64,000 bases of DNA from Prostheceraeus crozeri (GCA_907163375.1 CAJQUW010007828.1:331001-395000), one strand, 5' to 3'; counted from the stretch's first letter, positions 1-12,494 are shown. Numbers and translations are program-made. The notes: generated by a model from the sequence alone, not told the origin.

Positions 1-1396
1 ATGAATTTAATATTCAGAATGTGAAGATGATATTATCAATATTACGAAGAATTTCATTATTAGTCGTTAATGACATTTAGAATTATCGGCGAAACAAACG
101 TTTGTGCAGGAAATATCAGTGGTATCATTCATGGATCTATGGGAATCCGCTTATACGGGCATATTTCTCTTAGACTTGATAAACACTCAACTCTCACTAA
201 CCATATCACTCTCTCGGTTAGCGGACCACCATGGTTTCTGTCAAAAATGGTCCTCATACGTTCAAAAATCCGATGAAAATGAAGTGGGTAGGGGGCGAGG
301 TTATCGAGATTCTGTGAATTTTTTTGATGGCGTGGAAATACCAACTTCCCAAACATACTAAAAGCTGTTAACCGAGTCAAAATTCCACATTGTTGCTAAC
401 TGCTTAAGAATGGGGCGACTTACACAGTGTGACATCAAATGAGATTCAATAATGTCATAGCAGCATACACGTGACTCTGTAACTCATGAGATCTTTTGAA
501 AGAGATCCATTTTGACTCTCATAATCGGAGAATATTAATCCTCGAGTTAATTCTGAAGTTCTAACTCGATATCATCAATCATCAACTTGAGTCATTTTTG
601 ATATCACCACAACTCTCAGTTTTTTTCATGTTCTGAACTGTAAATCATAAAGCCTTTCAAGATAAAAACTGTTGAAAATCGATCTCTAAGTGATGCAATA
701 CATCCATCTAAGTTCTTCGGTTCGGATGTTAAATTTCGGCGTTCGAATTCTGCAACTCATGTACTGTGTCTTCAATCCATTTCTGTTGAGTAATCTCATG
801 TGAAGTAAACCGTCTCCGCGGTTCGAAGAATTGACAATATAGAGGACGTGCCATGCACTATCAAAAACAACATGCGTAACGAGATCTCACTACTTATCAA
901 GGACAATCGGTTCGCGCCCTATGCAACTCAATCCTAGACAATTCATGCCCCTCCCATGGTTCCAGAGACGGTTTTAATCCACTCAACACGAGTGGCGGCT
1001 GTTTTCATAATGCAGAGTTTTGCATCAGTGGCGGGGACTTTGTAGAAAGATCCCAATGGTCTTTAGGCTGTATTGAAAGTGCAAGCACTAGTAGTGTTGA
1101 CATGCGAAAGCGCACTGCGCTGAAGCATAGTTCAGTCTGCTGTCCTGGATTGTCACTGTGCGTTGTTCTGACTTCTTTGACGACTGAAGCGAGGTCTTCG
1201 AAGCGGATAATTCAACTGAGATAAATGGTCCGATATCTATGCTGATGACGTTGCAGGATTTGAAATTCGTGCTCTGGACGCGCGGAGTTCCCCACAAGGA
1301 TAGGAAAGTATCAATATTTGTTCAATCCATTAATTTTGATAGTCTCTTTTGATAATTAATTGTTGAATTATTTGATAATTAATTGAAAACTGATAA
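1..1396. other. Noncoding stretch, nothing recognised
   Basis: AT-rich DNA with only short open frames (under 90 codons) that overlap on both strands and show no domain, no codon signature and no convincing splice sites. No repeat unit or tRNA-like fold was seen. It may be intronic or intergenic. Confidence 0.5.
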
Positions 1397-1793
1397 CATT
1401 GTACACTATAAAACCAAAACTTGATATAAACTTGATATTAAATGGCAGAAGACTTGAATCATTGTCGATCGATTTCGTATTATTTATTGATACATCATCA
1501 GGGCATCAAGTCAAATCAGCAAACTGAGGTTTATACGAGCTACAAACTAAAATGATCAAGTAAACACAGTGAAGAACAACTCAAATGAAATGTAGCTATA
1601 TACAGTATAACTATTTTAGCTGTTCTTAACTGTGTTTACTTGATCATTTTAGTTTGTAGCTCGTATAAACCTCAGTTTGCTGATTTGTAACTTGATATCG
1701 TGATGGTGTATCAATAAACGATACAAAATCGATCGACGATGATTCAGGTGTTCTGTCATTTAGTATTAATTTTTGGTCTTATAGTGTACAATG
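1397..1793. mobile_element. Foldback element (MITE-like), about 397 bp
   Basis: The two ends are inverted copies: the left starts CATTGTACACTATAAAACC and the right ends with its complement, differing at one base. Pairing continues inward with interruptions through an ATCGATCGA-type block (about 1465-1475 with 1728-1738) to a central palindrome where 1510-1570 mirrors 1628-1690 almost perfectly, covering the TTTAGTTTGTAGCTCG core. There is no open frame, so this is a nonautonomous foldback or MITE. No clear target-site duplication was found, so the superfamily is unassigned. Confidence 0.7.
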
Positions 1794-2401
1794 CCATCTT
1801 TCGGCTCATTATCTTATGAAAACTGATTGTTGAAAAGCTTTTAAAGAACTTTCCATGCATGAGAACTTCTATTGCTATTGAAAATTGATTGCATGTGCAT
1901 CAGTGATATATCGGGAAAATGGTTGCTTCTTCGATGCTGTCTATTGGCATTTGCCAAATTTTCGACAGACACAGAACGTCAGTCATCTTTCAGGGCAAGT
2001 GACAACGTTGTTGCTATATCAAACATACTCGTAGTCGTAACATTGTAGCCTTCAACAATTCTTGCCGACTTAGAAGAATCAAAATTGTGTTTGTCAGTCC
2101 AGTCATGAAAAGATGGGTAATTTTATCAATTTGTAGATACGATGGCATGATTATCATACTCAAAAGAATTGAACTCAAGTGCTTTTATCGTGATCAAATG
2201 AATTGAGCTATCAAAATATATCATGTGTATGATATTATACCCTCACGTCTGTCATTATAAATAGCCCGTACCATGGAGTAAGCATAATAGGTAGACTCGG
2301 TATGAATCACATTTCCAAACTGATAACAGTTTCGATTTTATTAAATGAACACTTATTGTTATCTTATACCGCATGAGAGATGTCCAATTTTATCCTGTTT
2401 T
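1794..2401. other. AT-rich spacer with a fragment of the 39/47 kb dispersed repeat
   Basis: Mostly featureless. At about 2328-2355 it contains, on the minus strand, a run of about 24-26 bases identical to the 3' part of the dispersed repeat at 39.87 kb and 47.83 kb (core TTCATTTAATAAAATCGAAA). This suggests a short remnant of that family next to the satellite. Confidence 0.45.
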
Positions 2402-3327
2402 GGCGAATTGGAGAATATCTAACGAGAATGACAACGAATACGTCAATGACAGACACCAACACCCTTGATTCCCCGACTGTGCTCGCATAACCCAGTAATC
2501 GAACCAAGGTCCGCGATGTTTTGGAGAATATCTAACGAGAATGACAACGATTAAGTCAATGACAGACACCAACACCCTTGATTCCCCGACTGTGCTCGCA
2601 TAACCCAGTAATCGAACCAAGGTCCGCGATGTTTTGGAGAATATCTAACGAGAATGACAACGATTAAGTCAATGACAGACACCAACACCCTTGATTCCCC
2701 GACTGCGCTCGCATAACCCAGTAATCGAACCAAGGTCCGCGATGTTTTGGAGAATTGGAGAATATCTAGCGAGAATGACAACGAATAAGTCAATGACAGA
2801 CACCAACACCCTTGATTCCCCGACTGTGCTCGCATAACCCAGTAATCGAACCAAGGTCCGCGATGTTTTGGAGAATATCTAACGAGAATGACAACGATTA
2901 AGTCAATGACAGACACCAACACCCTTGATTCCCCGACTGTGCTCGCATAACCCAGTAATCGAACCAAGGTCCGCGATGTTTTGGAGAATATCTAACGAGA
3001 ATGACAACGATTAAGTCAATGACAGACACCAACACCCTTGATTCCCCGACTGTGCTCGCATAACCCAGTAATCGAACCAAGATCCGCGATGTTTTGGAGA
3101 ATATCTAACGAGAATGACAACGATTAAGTCAATGACAGACACCAACACCCTTGATTCCCCGACTGTGCTCGCATAACCCAGTAATCGAACCAAGGTCCGC
3201 GATGTTTTGGAGAATATCTAACGAGAATGACAACGATTAAGTCAATGACAGACACCAACACCCTTGATTCCCCGACTGTGCTCGCATAACCCAGTAATCG
3301 AACCAAGGTCCGCGATGTTTTGGAGAA
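2402..3327. repeat. 113-bp tandem satellite, about 8 copies
   Basis: Eight head-to-tail copies of a 113-bp unit start at 2411, 2524, 2637, 2759, 2872, 2985, 3098 and 3211. The fourth is preceded by a short duplication of GAGAATTG. Copies differ at only a few bases, so the array is young or homogenised. On the minus strand every unit carries GGTTCGATTAC, close to the RNA polymerase III B box, followed by TCAAGGGTGTTGGTGTCTG. That pair of motifs recurs in the SINE-like sequence at 36.4 kb. The minus-strand open frames here change frame each unit, because 113 is not divisible by 3, and are not genes. Confidence 0.96.
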
Positions 3328-3594
3328 ACTACCAAGGAACTGAATTATTATGATAGCAATTCAGAAGAAAGAACAATAGTTTATAAATCCTTCGAGGCCT
3401 TGATTGGTTGGAGATGCAATGTTTCTTTAACTTCGATGGGTGATCTTAGTATCTGACTTAGCCGCCTTGTTGATAGGAACATTTTCTAACGCTATATCAT
3501 GTCACAAATTACCTGACCATAAAAGGGTATGAAATACTAATCAAAGACAATAATTGTGATTAACGTCCACAAAACATCTCAAACAAAAAGTAGA
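3328..3594. other. Short unassigned spacer
   Basis: AT-rich sequence between the satellite and the hAT-type element. No gene or repeat unit seen. Confidence 0.5.
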
Positions 3595-3602
3595 CGCTAA
3601 TT

Positions 3603-4327
3603 CAGGGTGACCACTTGGTCCGAATTTTCGGACCAGTCCGAATTGGTCCGATTTGGTCAGAATTTCGGGGGAAGGTGCGAAATGGTCCGAAATTGCCAAT
3701 TATGTAATTCATGGGTTTTTCCTTACTACTTACCCTAAAATAAAAGTTGAGCAGCTTATTGAATTAATTTATTCTGCAATTAACAGAAATATTCTAATCT
3801 GATGTTGAATGTGTATAATGAATAGGCCTATACCATTTTATAAATTCATTTCAGTTTTCGTTTTTATCCTACAATTTCAGACTTCGACAAAAATTCAGTG
3901 TGCTCATCAAATGAGCGGAAAGTAGATATTGCATAAAATATGCTCTAAAACAGAAAGTTTCTCCTTTCATATGACGCCAATAATCGCTTCGTATGATCGT
4001 TTCTTCACAGATTGCGCGATGCTCTATAGTGCCATTTTTATTGATATGAAAACTTCGTTTGTCGTAATCCCTGCATATCGGTAAATTGCGAGATTTTCGC
4101 TGGGATGTCGCTCAAGGATTGTCTTTGGTATCACTGATTGATTTTTGAATCCAAGTGAATGAACTTCCTATACTTTCACTCAGAAGTCAGAAGTATGTTT
4201 TTCTTTGTATACATTTCATTTGGATAAGTACTACTATAGTCAAATCATCAAAAATTAAAAGTTATGTGACGTCATTGTGGGACAGACTTATGGTCCTATT
4301 TTCGGTCCTCCTGAAGTGGTCACCCTG
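3603..4327. mobile_element. Nonautonomous hAT-type DNA transposon, 725 bp
   Basis: The ends are perfect 14-bp inverted repeats, CAGGGTGACCACTT, a terminal form typical of hAT elements. They are flanked by an exact 8-bp direct repeat, CGCTAATT, at 3595-3602 and 4328-4335, the target duplication length expected for hAT. The left end also has several copies of a GGTCCGAAT-like subterminal motif on both strands (3618-3685), which could be transposase binding sites. The interior has no transposase-like open frame, only an 87-codon frame of no recognisable type, so the copy would depend on an enzyme supplied elsewhere. Confidence 0.88.
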
Positions 4328-4335
4328 CGCTAATT

Positions 4336-5412
4336 TAATGAATCATGAAGTCATACATCGGATGATTGAATTGATCAACATGTATGAGCCTATTGAATTC
4401 TTGCCGGCGTCAGATTGAGCATTAACCATTTACAACTCCTAGCAATATCAATCGAACTTATAAAGAAAGATTTAGACAACATCTTAATTAAAGGAAATAA
4501 AATTAATTAGTTTGCTAGATGAGATCACTGTAATTTAGAATATCTGATTGAGAAGGGCGGATCGCCGAAATACATATTGAGAAGTAAAAAGAAATTATCT
4601 CTGCATCGAAAGATAAATTAATTTTATTTTCTTTGATTAAAACATTTACAACTCAATTCTGCACAATGATTTTTGTTGGCCGCAGAATGCACTGTGTTAA
4701 TCAATGATTTATATAAGTGTCCATTTAGCCAGTTGGAAAAGAGAGCTGTTAATTAAATAGGCTAACTCGAACTAAGAATCGGAATAAGTTTTCAATTTTG
4801 TGTGAATACTCCAATTATAATGTCGTTCATAAAATTTACTTGATAATCAACTTAATTTCTGCTAATTACGATTCTTGTCAGCAAATTTTTATTCCATTTG
4901 AATCAAAAAAAGATCCATCCTACTTAAATATTGAAATGTCAAGTGTCGAATAGCTAATTTGTGAATACAAAAATAATTTGCAAAAATCAACCTTTTTAAA
5001 AATTTCTAAAGTTTTCCACATCACGGACCTAATCTCCGTTAAATATGAATCTTAAGATGTGATGATATTCAGTGACGTGAGAATTGCAGGAGCGCTTGGA
5101 CTCTAAATGAGATCAATTCTCTTTTTCACTGTATGCTGACATTTTTCTTTTTGCAAACATTCAAAATATTGTCTCTTTTGTTGAACTTCTCAAAAGCATC
5201 CATTCATTTCATTGCTGTGAATCAGAAAAACGCGAACCACCAAAGGTCTTGTAAGTCAATTAAAATAAAGCGTTTTGTGGAACTCAAGTGCAATTGCGAT
5301 CAATTTACTCCATCTTTTATTCAAATGAAGCACTATTGTAAAGAAAACATCTCATCGAATTTTCACTTAAAGCTATCTGCTATAGAATAAAGGAAAAGCA
5401 CCGCGGATTGTA
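4336..5412. other. AT-rich noncoding stretch
   Basis: Long A+T-rich sequence with no open frame above 90 codons, no tandem unit and no inverted ends recognised. A frame at 5133-5390 is translated from T-rich DNA and looks like chance. Confidence 0.5.
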
Positions 5413-5844
5413 CCGTATTTCTTTGAATATGAGACGCCCTTGAATAAGAGACGCATGTGCAAAAAATAGACTGCTATAGACATATTACATGCAGGCTATT
5501 GTAATGCGGTAGCTACATCCGCCTGAGCGATTATTAGGCCTACTTATCTTAGTAAAATAAGTCAGTCTACTAGTAAATACCGGGTATCATAACCAATATT
5601 GTATAATATATAAGGCTTCTTGTTGTTGTACATGCAGTACATGCATGTTGTACATACGTACATGCAGGCCTACTTAAGGTTACTTCATCTACCATTTAAG
5701 GAGACATTATACGATAGCTTCCTATGCATTTGGAGTCATGTACCGGTCGGTAACTTTTGCTGTAAATACTACTTGATTATCGGTATTTTCGTTTCGGGGA
5801 TCTGAAAAAAATAAGAGACGCGTCTCTTATTCAAAGAAATACGG
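5413..5844. mobile_element. TA-flanked MITE, short form (432 bp)
   Basis: Terminal inverted repeats CCGTATTTCTTTGAATA are flanked by TA on both sides, as for Tc1/mariner-like or other TA-targeting elements. Just inside are copies of a GAATAAGAGACGC motif in both orientations. The interior, including the ACATGCAGGCCTACTTAAGG block, is the same as the right-hand part of the longer element at 44.05-44.99 kb in inverse orientation, so the two are copies of one family. No transposase frame; nonautonomous. Confidence 0.85.
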
Positions 5845-5846
5845 TA

Positions 5847-6480
5847 CTTACAGTTCAGACTGTAAAAAACCGTGAAATAAAACTTCTGCAGTTAATTTAA
5901 CGGATATTTACGGTTTGCAGTTTACAGTGTGCGTTGGCATTATGAACCCAGGTATTCATGAATCATGACACAGTCGTACGAAGCATCTCAAGTTACAGTT
6001 CCGCCAATTTTACTGAAATACTATCGTAGAATTGAACTTGAGACTCATATTTGACTAATAGTGGTCGCTTGATAATTCTTGATAGGTTTGTTCCACATTA
6101 AACGACCGTAAAATATCAAGTAGATAAGTGATCGATCAAACCAACATTGAATAATAATCCATTATAATATAAAAATGGTCATCAGTCCACTATTTCGGCT
6201 CTCCCCTTCTCCAAACATGCAAAATATATAACACAAATAGATGGCAGCTATTTCCGCTTGTCTCATTGACACAGGATATTTCCCCGGAATGAATTATCTA
6301 ACAGAAAATTCTCTGGATATTTTGTCTTATATGAATTATCGACGTTTGTTTAATCCTTGATTATCTGCTTCTGCCACAATGATACCTGAACAGCTAAATT
6401 TATGCTGATGTTTCCACATAATATTAATATTGCTGTCTAATGAAATCGTCCTTATCTCCTGTTTTTCCTTTGAGAAAAAA
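5847..6480. other. Spacer upstream of a candidate exon
   Basis: AT-rich, nothing recognised. The last part runs into the C/T-rich tract (6510-6528) that precedes the candidate acceptor at 6531. Confidence 0.45.
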
Positions 6481-6531
6481 TGCCGTTAAATGTGACGAGA
6501 GATAAATTTGCCTTCCTCTCCTCTACTGCAG

Positions 6532-6695
6532 ACGGACAATTGACAGTTCTCCCACTGGACTCGTTCCGTTACTTAGCAACGGCCATTGGTGACGAGGGAT
6601 GCCTGTATCTACGCCCGAAGGTCGATCTTTCAACAGCACCAACTAAAACGACATTTCTGCTTGGTCAAACCAACAAAGATGTGAAGATGAAGAGG
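6532..6695 (+). CDS. Candidate internal coding exon, product not recognised
   Basis: A pyrimidine tract and CTACTGCAG end at 6531, and the segment ends in a near-consensus donor, AGG followed by GTGAGT, at 6696. Between them 164 bp stay open in one frame (first codon split, last complete), giving about 54 residues beginning DGQLTVLPLDSFRYLATAI and including GDEGCLYLRPKVDLSTAP. Base use is much less AT-biased than the surroundings, and both borders have good splice consensus, which is the case for a real exon. I do not recognise the family; an extracellular repeat protein is only a guess. The open frame continues upstream to an ATG at 6480, but the strong acceptor makes that start unlikely. 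The intron that follows would hold the 2.8 kb minisatellite. Partner exons were not identified. Confidence 0.5.
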
Positions 6696-6969
6696 GTGAG
6701 TGTCATGGTTGTGCGTCGACTTACATCACGAGTTGATTAGCAATTTCCTCTCATATTTATGGCAGTGGAAGACAAGCATACAGAGACCAGTATGCGTGAG
6801 AGCGCGAGCACACGATGCACCTCATGCATAACTGTCATCGAAACTGTTTTTCAAACCTACAATAATCTGTAATGACCGGACACTCGTGATAAATTTGAAA
6901 TATTCCGTGATGACCGTATGAGGTTAATAGATTTCCATGTAAGTGTGACAGGCATGAACAGCCGAACTG

Positions 6970-9768
6970 GACACCACCAACCCCATTGCTGGGGTACTAC
7001 CAGCCCGACTGAAGAGCCACCACTAACCTCTTGTCGGGCTACTAACTACCAACCCCATTGCCGGGCTACCAACAGCCCGACTGAAAAGCCACCACTAACC
7101 CCTTGTCCGGCTACTACCAACCACATTGCCGGGCTACCAACAGCCCGACTGAAAAGCCACCAATAACCCCTTGTCCGGCTACTACCAACCACATTGCCGG
7201 GCTACCAACAGCCCGACTGAAAAGCCACCAATAACCCCTTGTCGGGCTACTACCAACCACATTGCCGGGGCATCAATAACCCCTTGTCGGGCTACTATCA
7301 ACCCCATTAACGGGGCATCAATAATCCCTTGTCGGGCCATCACCAGTCCCACTGAAGGGCCACCACTAACCTCTTTTTGTGCCATCACCAGCCCCACTGA
7401 ATGGCCACCACTAACCCCTTGTCGGGCTACTATCAACCCCATTAACGGGGCATCAATAACCCCTTGTCGGGCCATCACCAGCCCCACTGAAGAGCCAGAA
7501 CTAGCCTCTTGTCGGGCTACTATCAACCCCATTGCCTGGCTACCAACAGCCCGACTGAAAAGCCACCACTAACCCCTTGTCAGGCCATCACCAGCCCCAC
7601 TGAAGGGCCACCACTAACCTCTTGTTGGGCCATCACCAGTCCCACGGAAGAGCCACCACTAACCTCTTTTTGTGCCATCACCAGCCCCACTGAAGAGCCA
7701 CAACTAGCCTCTTGTCGGGCTACTATCAACCCCATTTCCTGGCTACCAACCCCATTGCCGAGGCATCAATAACCCCTTGTCGGGCCATCACCAGTCCCAC
7801 TGAAGGGCCACCACTAACCCCTTGTCGGGCAACTATCAACCATATTTCCTGGCTACCAACCCCATTGCCGAGGCATCAATAACCCCTTGTCGGGCCATCA
7901 CCAGTCCCACTGAATGGCCACCACTAACCTCTTTTTGTGCCATCACCAGCCCCACTGAATGGCCACCACTAACCTCTTTTTGTGCCATCACCAGTCCCAC
8001 TGAAGGGCCACCACTAACCCCTTGTCGGGCAACTATCAACCATATTTCCTGGCTACCAACCCCATTGCCGAGGCATCAATAACCCCTTGTCGGGCCATCA
8101 CCAGTCCCACTGAATGGCCACCACTAACCTCTTGTTGGGCCATCACCAGCCCCACTGAAGGGCCACCACTAACCTCTTGTTGGGTCATCACCAGCCCCAC
8201 TGAATGGCCACCACTAACCTCTTGTTGGGCCATCACCAGTCCCACTGAAGGGCCACCACTAACCTCTTTTTGTGCCATCACCAGCCCCACTGAATGGCCA
8301 CCACTAACCTCTTTTTGTGCCATCACCAGCCCCACTGAATGGCCACCACTAACCTCTTGTTGGGCCATCACCAGCCCCACTGAATGGCCACCACTAACCT
8401 CTTGTTGGGCCATCACCAGCCCCACTGAAGAGCCACAACTAGCCTCTTGTCGGGCTACTATCAACCCCATTTCCTGGCTACCAACCCCATTGCCGAGGCA
8501 TCAATAACCCCTTGTTGGGCCATCACCAGCCCCACTGAATGGCCACCACTAACCTCTTGTTGGGCCATCACCAGCCCCACTGAATGGCCACCACTAACCT
8601 CTTGTTGGGTCATCACCAGCCCCACTGAATGGCCACCACTAACCTCTTGTTGGGCCATCACCAGCCCCACTGAAGGGCCACCACTAACCTCTTGTTGGGC
8701 CATCACCAGTCCCACTGAAGGGCCACCACTAACCTCTTTTTGTGCCATCACCAGCCCCACTGAATGGCCACCACTAACCTCTTGTTGGGCCATCACCAGC
8801 CCCACTGAATGGCCACCACTAACCTCTTGTTGGGCCATCACCAGCCCCACTGAAGAGCCACAACTAGCCTCTTGTCGGGCTACTATCAACCCCATTTCCT
8901 GGGTACCAACCCCATTCCCGAGGCATCAATAACCCCTTGTCGGGCCATCACCAGTCCCACTGAAGCGCCACCACTAACCCCTTGTCGGGCTACTACCAAC
9001 CACATTGCCGGGCTACCACCAGACCCACTAAAGGGCCACCACTAACCTCTTGTTGGGCCATCACCAGCCCCACTGAAGGGCCACCACTAACCTCTTGTTG
9101 GGCCATCACCAGTCCCACTGAAGGGCCACCACTAACCTCTTTTTGTGCCATCACCAGCCCCACTGAATGGCCACCACTAACCTCTTGTTGGGCCATCACC
9201 AGCCCCACTGAATGGCCACCACTAACCTCTTGTTGGGCCATCACCAGCCCCACTGAAGAGCCACAACTAGCCTCTTGTCGGGCTACTATCAACCCCATTT
9301 CCTGGGTACCAACCCCATTCCCGAGGCATCAATAACCCCTTGTCGGGCCATCACCAGTCCCACTGAAGAGCCACCACTAACCCCTTGTCGGGCTACTACC
9401 AACCCCATTGCCTGGCTACCAACAGCCCGACTGAAGAGCCACCACTAACCCCTTGTCGGGCTACTAACTACCAACCACATTGCCGGGGTACTACCAGCCC
9501 GACTGAAGAGCCACCACTAACCCCTTGTCGGGCTACTATCAACCCTATTAACGGGGCATCAATAACCCCTTGTCGGGCCATCACCAGTCCCACTGAAGGG
9601 CTACCACTAACCTCTTTTTTGTGCCATCACCAGTCCCACTGAAGGGCCACCACTAACCCCTTGTCAGGCCATCACCAGCCCCACTGAATGGCCACCACTA
9701 ACCTCTTTTTGTGCCATCACCAGCCCGACTGAAGGGTCACCCACCACTAACCTCTTGTTGGCCAGTTT
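6970..9768. repeat. C-rich 45-bp minisatellite with higher-order units, about 2.8 kb
   Basis: The array is built from a 45-bp module (GCCATCACCAGCCCCACTGA plus a CCACCACTAACC block) interspersed with related modules carrying GGGCTACTATCAACCCC and GAGGCATCAATAACCCC. The CATCAATAACCCC block marks higher-order units, for example at about 7765, 7880, 8080, 8500, 8925 and 9325. The units starting near 8080 and 8500 are about 425 bp long and share long runs of monomer order. The plus strand is strongly C-rich over G. Because 45 is divisible by 3, frames of 80-161 codons appear on both strands, but they are interrupted at each CATCAATAA block and are artefacts of the period. Confidence 0.96.
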
Positions 9769-11969
9769 CTAGTAACCACTCGCGGACAACTGCCATCCAC
9801 TTTTCTAGATTTTGTAGGGCTCTTGTCAATAACTTAGTGATCTGCGATTAGGCCTGCAATCTGTCTATAAATATTTATTTGATTTCCCCAAGTGCTTTGA
9901 CTGCTCTATTTTGGGTTTAAGAAAATCCATGGTATTTTTAGACTAAAGTGACCGCATGTAAAGCTGATAAAAATATATGCGAATAAATATAAAGAAAAAT
10001 ACACTGATAGCAGCATCATAATGTCAGCTGCTGATCTGATGTTCCGTGTGTGATATTATATTGAACACAAATATTCTCAAATAACTAACAAGTAACGTAT
10101 ATTAATTGTGTGACGTGAAGGCTAACTCTCATTTCATCCATGTCACTCCCCGCAGATCATCAATAATTTGCTCGATGTCATAACATACCAGTGCACGCGG
10201 CTTTAACTGCCGACTTAATGACACGTTCATGGTTTTTCGCTGATTTTTTATCAATTCTGCATTTTGTCTTTTCTTTATTCATAGAGCTTATTCAGCTAAA
10301 TATCCCCTCTAAATTCGTGGTTCGGATGTACCTGAATATATCATGAGAAGCGTCATCTATCTAATATTTGATTTTTTCGAAACACCGTCTCTCTTCTTCA
10401 CTATACAAGAACCTAATAGTGCAATGTTATACACAAATGTGAAGAAAGGCGAAGACATTCCAACCTAAGGAAATACTGAGAAATTTGAAATCATTGCAAT
10501 TATGATACAAGTCAATGTAGTTCATATCACCAAATTAATATCAGTCTTTTTTATATTAATTGACAAGTTCGTGAATGATTGTTGTTATTTTGCTTTATTT
10601 AAATAAAAATGCGGTTCTTTGGCAATAAATGAAGTAAATGAATAAATATGCTATCCAAATTCTTTTTGTGGAAGCAGAAAAATAACCAGAAGTATTAGTG
10701 AAGGATTATTTTGATGATATCATTTGATTTGAACTTGCACATAACATCGCTTCGCACAACAGTTAGTTGACGTGGTCTGAACGGCGAAATGATTCTCTTC
10801 ATTCAAATGGCTGGAATTTTCATCTAGTGTATGAACACGGAGGCCCTGCAGGGTAAGATCAAAAAGTTCTTCTTAAACATGGGTAGTAACAAGTATTTCT
10901 AATGTGATTGGGTCACCCTACTCAGCAAGTTGACTTGATTAGAAATTTCTTGTTGACCAAGCTGAGAAGGACTTCAATGACGCGTAGAGACATGTGTTCC
11001 TGATGCAGTCCTAGATGTCCTTCCTTCCAGGTTCTCTCATTTCCTTCTTGTACTTCCAATTAGTTAACCACGTTCCTTGCGACCACAAGGCAGTTGAGGA
11101 AGTGTACACATGACAGCCAAAATGTGCTGTTTTACCACTGAATGAAGAATGGCATGTAGGAAACGTCAGTAATGTCAAATTAGGCGCAGCTATTTCCTAT
11201 CGGAGTTTTTTCTTATAGGAAACATTTAATGAATTAGCATGTGTTGAAAAGTTGATATTACCAGAGCCCTCAGAGCGCATGAGCATCAACTTTGCAGTCC
11301 CTGGTCAACTTTGCAGTCCTTGAAGTGAATAGCAGTTGAACTTTGATGCTGCAAAGTATATTCACGTCATAGTTTCATTTCTCTATGTATCATTTTCATT
11401 GGAATTACGTTGAATATCCCTGACGAGTGCCTAAATCTTGCATTTGAAACATAGGAGCATTGCAATGTGCTCAACTGAATCAAATCGACCTAATGTAGAA
11501 TCAAAAATATGAAATTGGCAAACAATTGATTATCAACACAATTATCAACATTATTTTGATTTTCTGTCAGACAACATTCGATGAAATTGACTCCATCGAT
11601 CTTCGTATCTTTTGCTGCTGATATATTCTTTATTATCATTTCTGCATGCGGTTCTTTTCATTTTGAAGTCGCTATTTGGTTAATTAATACAATGTAGCAA
11701 ATACTGGACAGTAAGGTATAATTCTGATCAACGTTAAATTCAAAAAGTCTTTTTTTTTAATGTTGTTCATCCATCTGCAATATTTAGTACTCTATGGCCA
11801 TTCCTAGTCCATGATTATACATTTCTAAAGTCTAGGTATGGCCATGGACTTCTTAATGTCGTAGTTTGGCCGACAAATAGGACGCTAAGATATCTAACAT
11901 ATTCCAGATGGAGATGTATGCATAGAAATAAATCACTTTCACTCGATTAAAATGTCCTTTTCAGTACTC
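9769..11969. other. AT-rich noncoding stretch
   Basis: No open frame of note. A small hairpin at about 10889-10955 pairs AACAAGTATTTCTAAT with its near complement. The segment at 11280-11345 repeats CAACTTTGCAGTCC twice. Nothing else recognised. Confidence 0.5.
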
Positions 11970-12018
11970 AGCGATATCGTTGTCTCGGTCGCTGCTCTCT
12001 GTCGACAACGATATCGCT
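11970..12018. repeat. Perfect 15-bp inverted repeat (AGCGATATCGTTGTC)
   Basis: AGCGATATCGTTGTC at 11970-11984 is mirrored exactly at 12004-12018 around a 19-base spacer. It could be a protein-binding palindrome or a remnant of a foldback element. CpG-containing palindromes are rare in the flanking AT-rich DNA. Confidence 0.7.
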
Positions 12019-12305
12019 CCTCGTGCGAAAAAGTTGACTTTTTAATCTTCGTGAAAATTATCATTGCAAAATAATAATTTTACTTTTCACCGTGCGTATA
12101 ATGTAGATATCCAGTCACTTTTATTTTACCTGTAAAGCAGATTACTGCACGGGCGTGCAGTGATATCTTCATTATTGCACTGGTTGAATTATAGATTTCT
12201 ATATAGATATATGTGATTGAATTATATAAAACCCGCTCATTATTTCACCATAGAATTAGATTAGTCATAATGGTCATGATATCGGTGAAAAATAAAATTA
12301 CCTAC

Positions 12306-12442
12306 ACAACTAGTGCATAGATATCCATCTTTTGCTTTCTCCTCGATCAACATTCTATGCCCTCTCTCACCCTTCGGGCTCGTGCATAGATATGTTGACC
12401 TCTAAGAAAGCAATAAAGATGGATATTTTGCAACTAGTTGCG
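12306..12442. mobile_element. Small foldback element, about 137 bp
   Basis: The arms pair with a few mismatches: the left arm (12306-12352) reads CAACTAGTGCATAGATATCC and continues through CATCTTTTGCTTTC, and the right arm (12390-12441) is its complement. The loop is GC-richer and contains CACCCTTCGGGCTCG, similar to the loop of the hairpin element at 20.9 kb. Noncoding. Confidence 0.6.
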
Positions 12443-12494
12443 TATATAACTATTCACAGAATTAGATTGTTTAATCGTGTCACTTTGCTAGAAG

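Noticed and set aside
2390-3306. Repeated minus-strand proteins of 60-138 residues
   Set aside because: They are the same satellite unit read in shifting frames (113 is not a multiple of 3).
6918-9642. Series of plus- and minus-strand open frames with SPTEWPPLTSCWAIT or GLVMAQQEVSGGHSV repeats, as a repetitive secreted or structural protein
   Set aside because: The 45-bp period automatically keeps frames open on both strands; the plus frames stop at every CATCAATAACCCC block and shift register; no splice pair or signal peptide supports translation.
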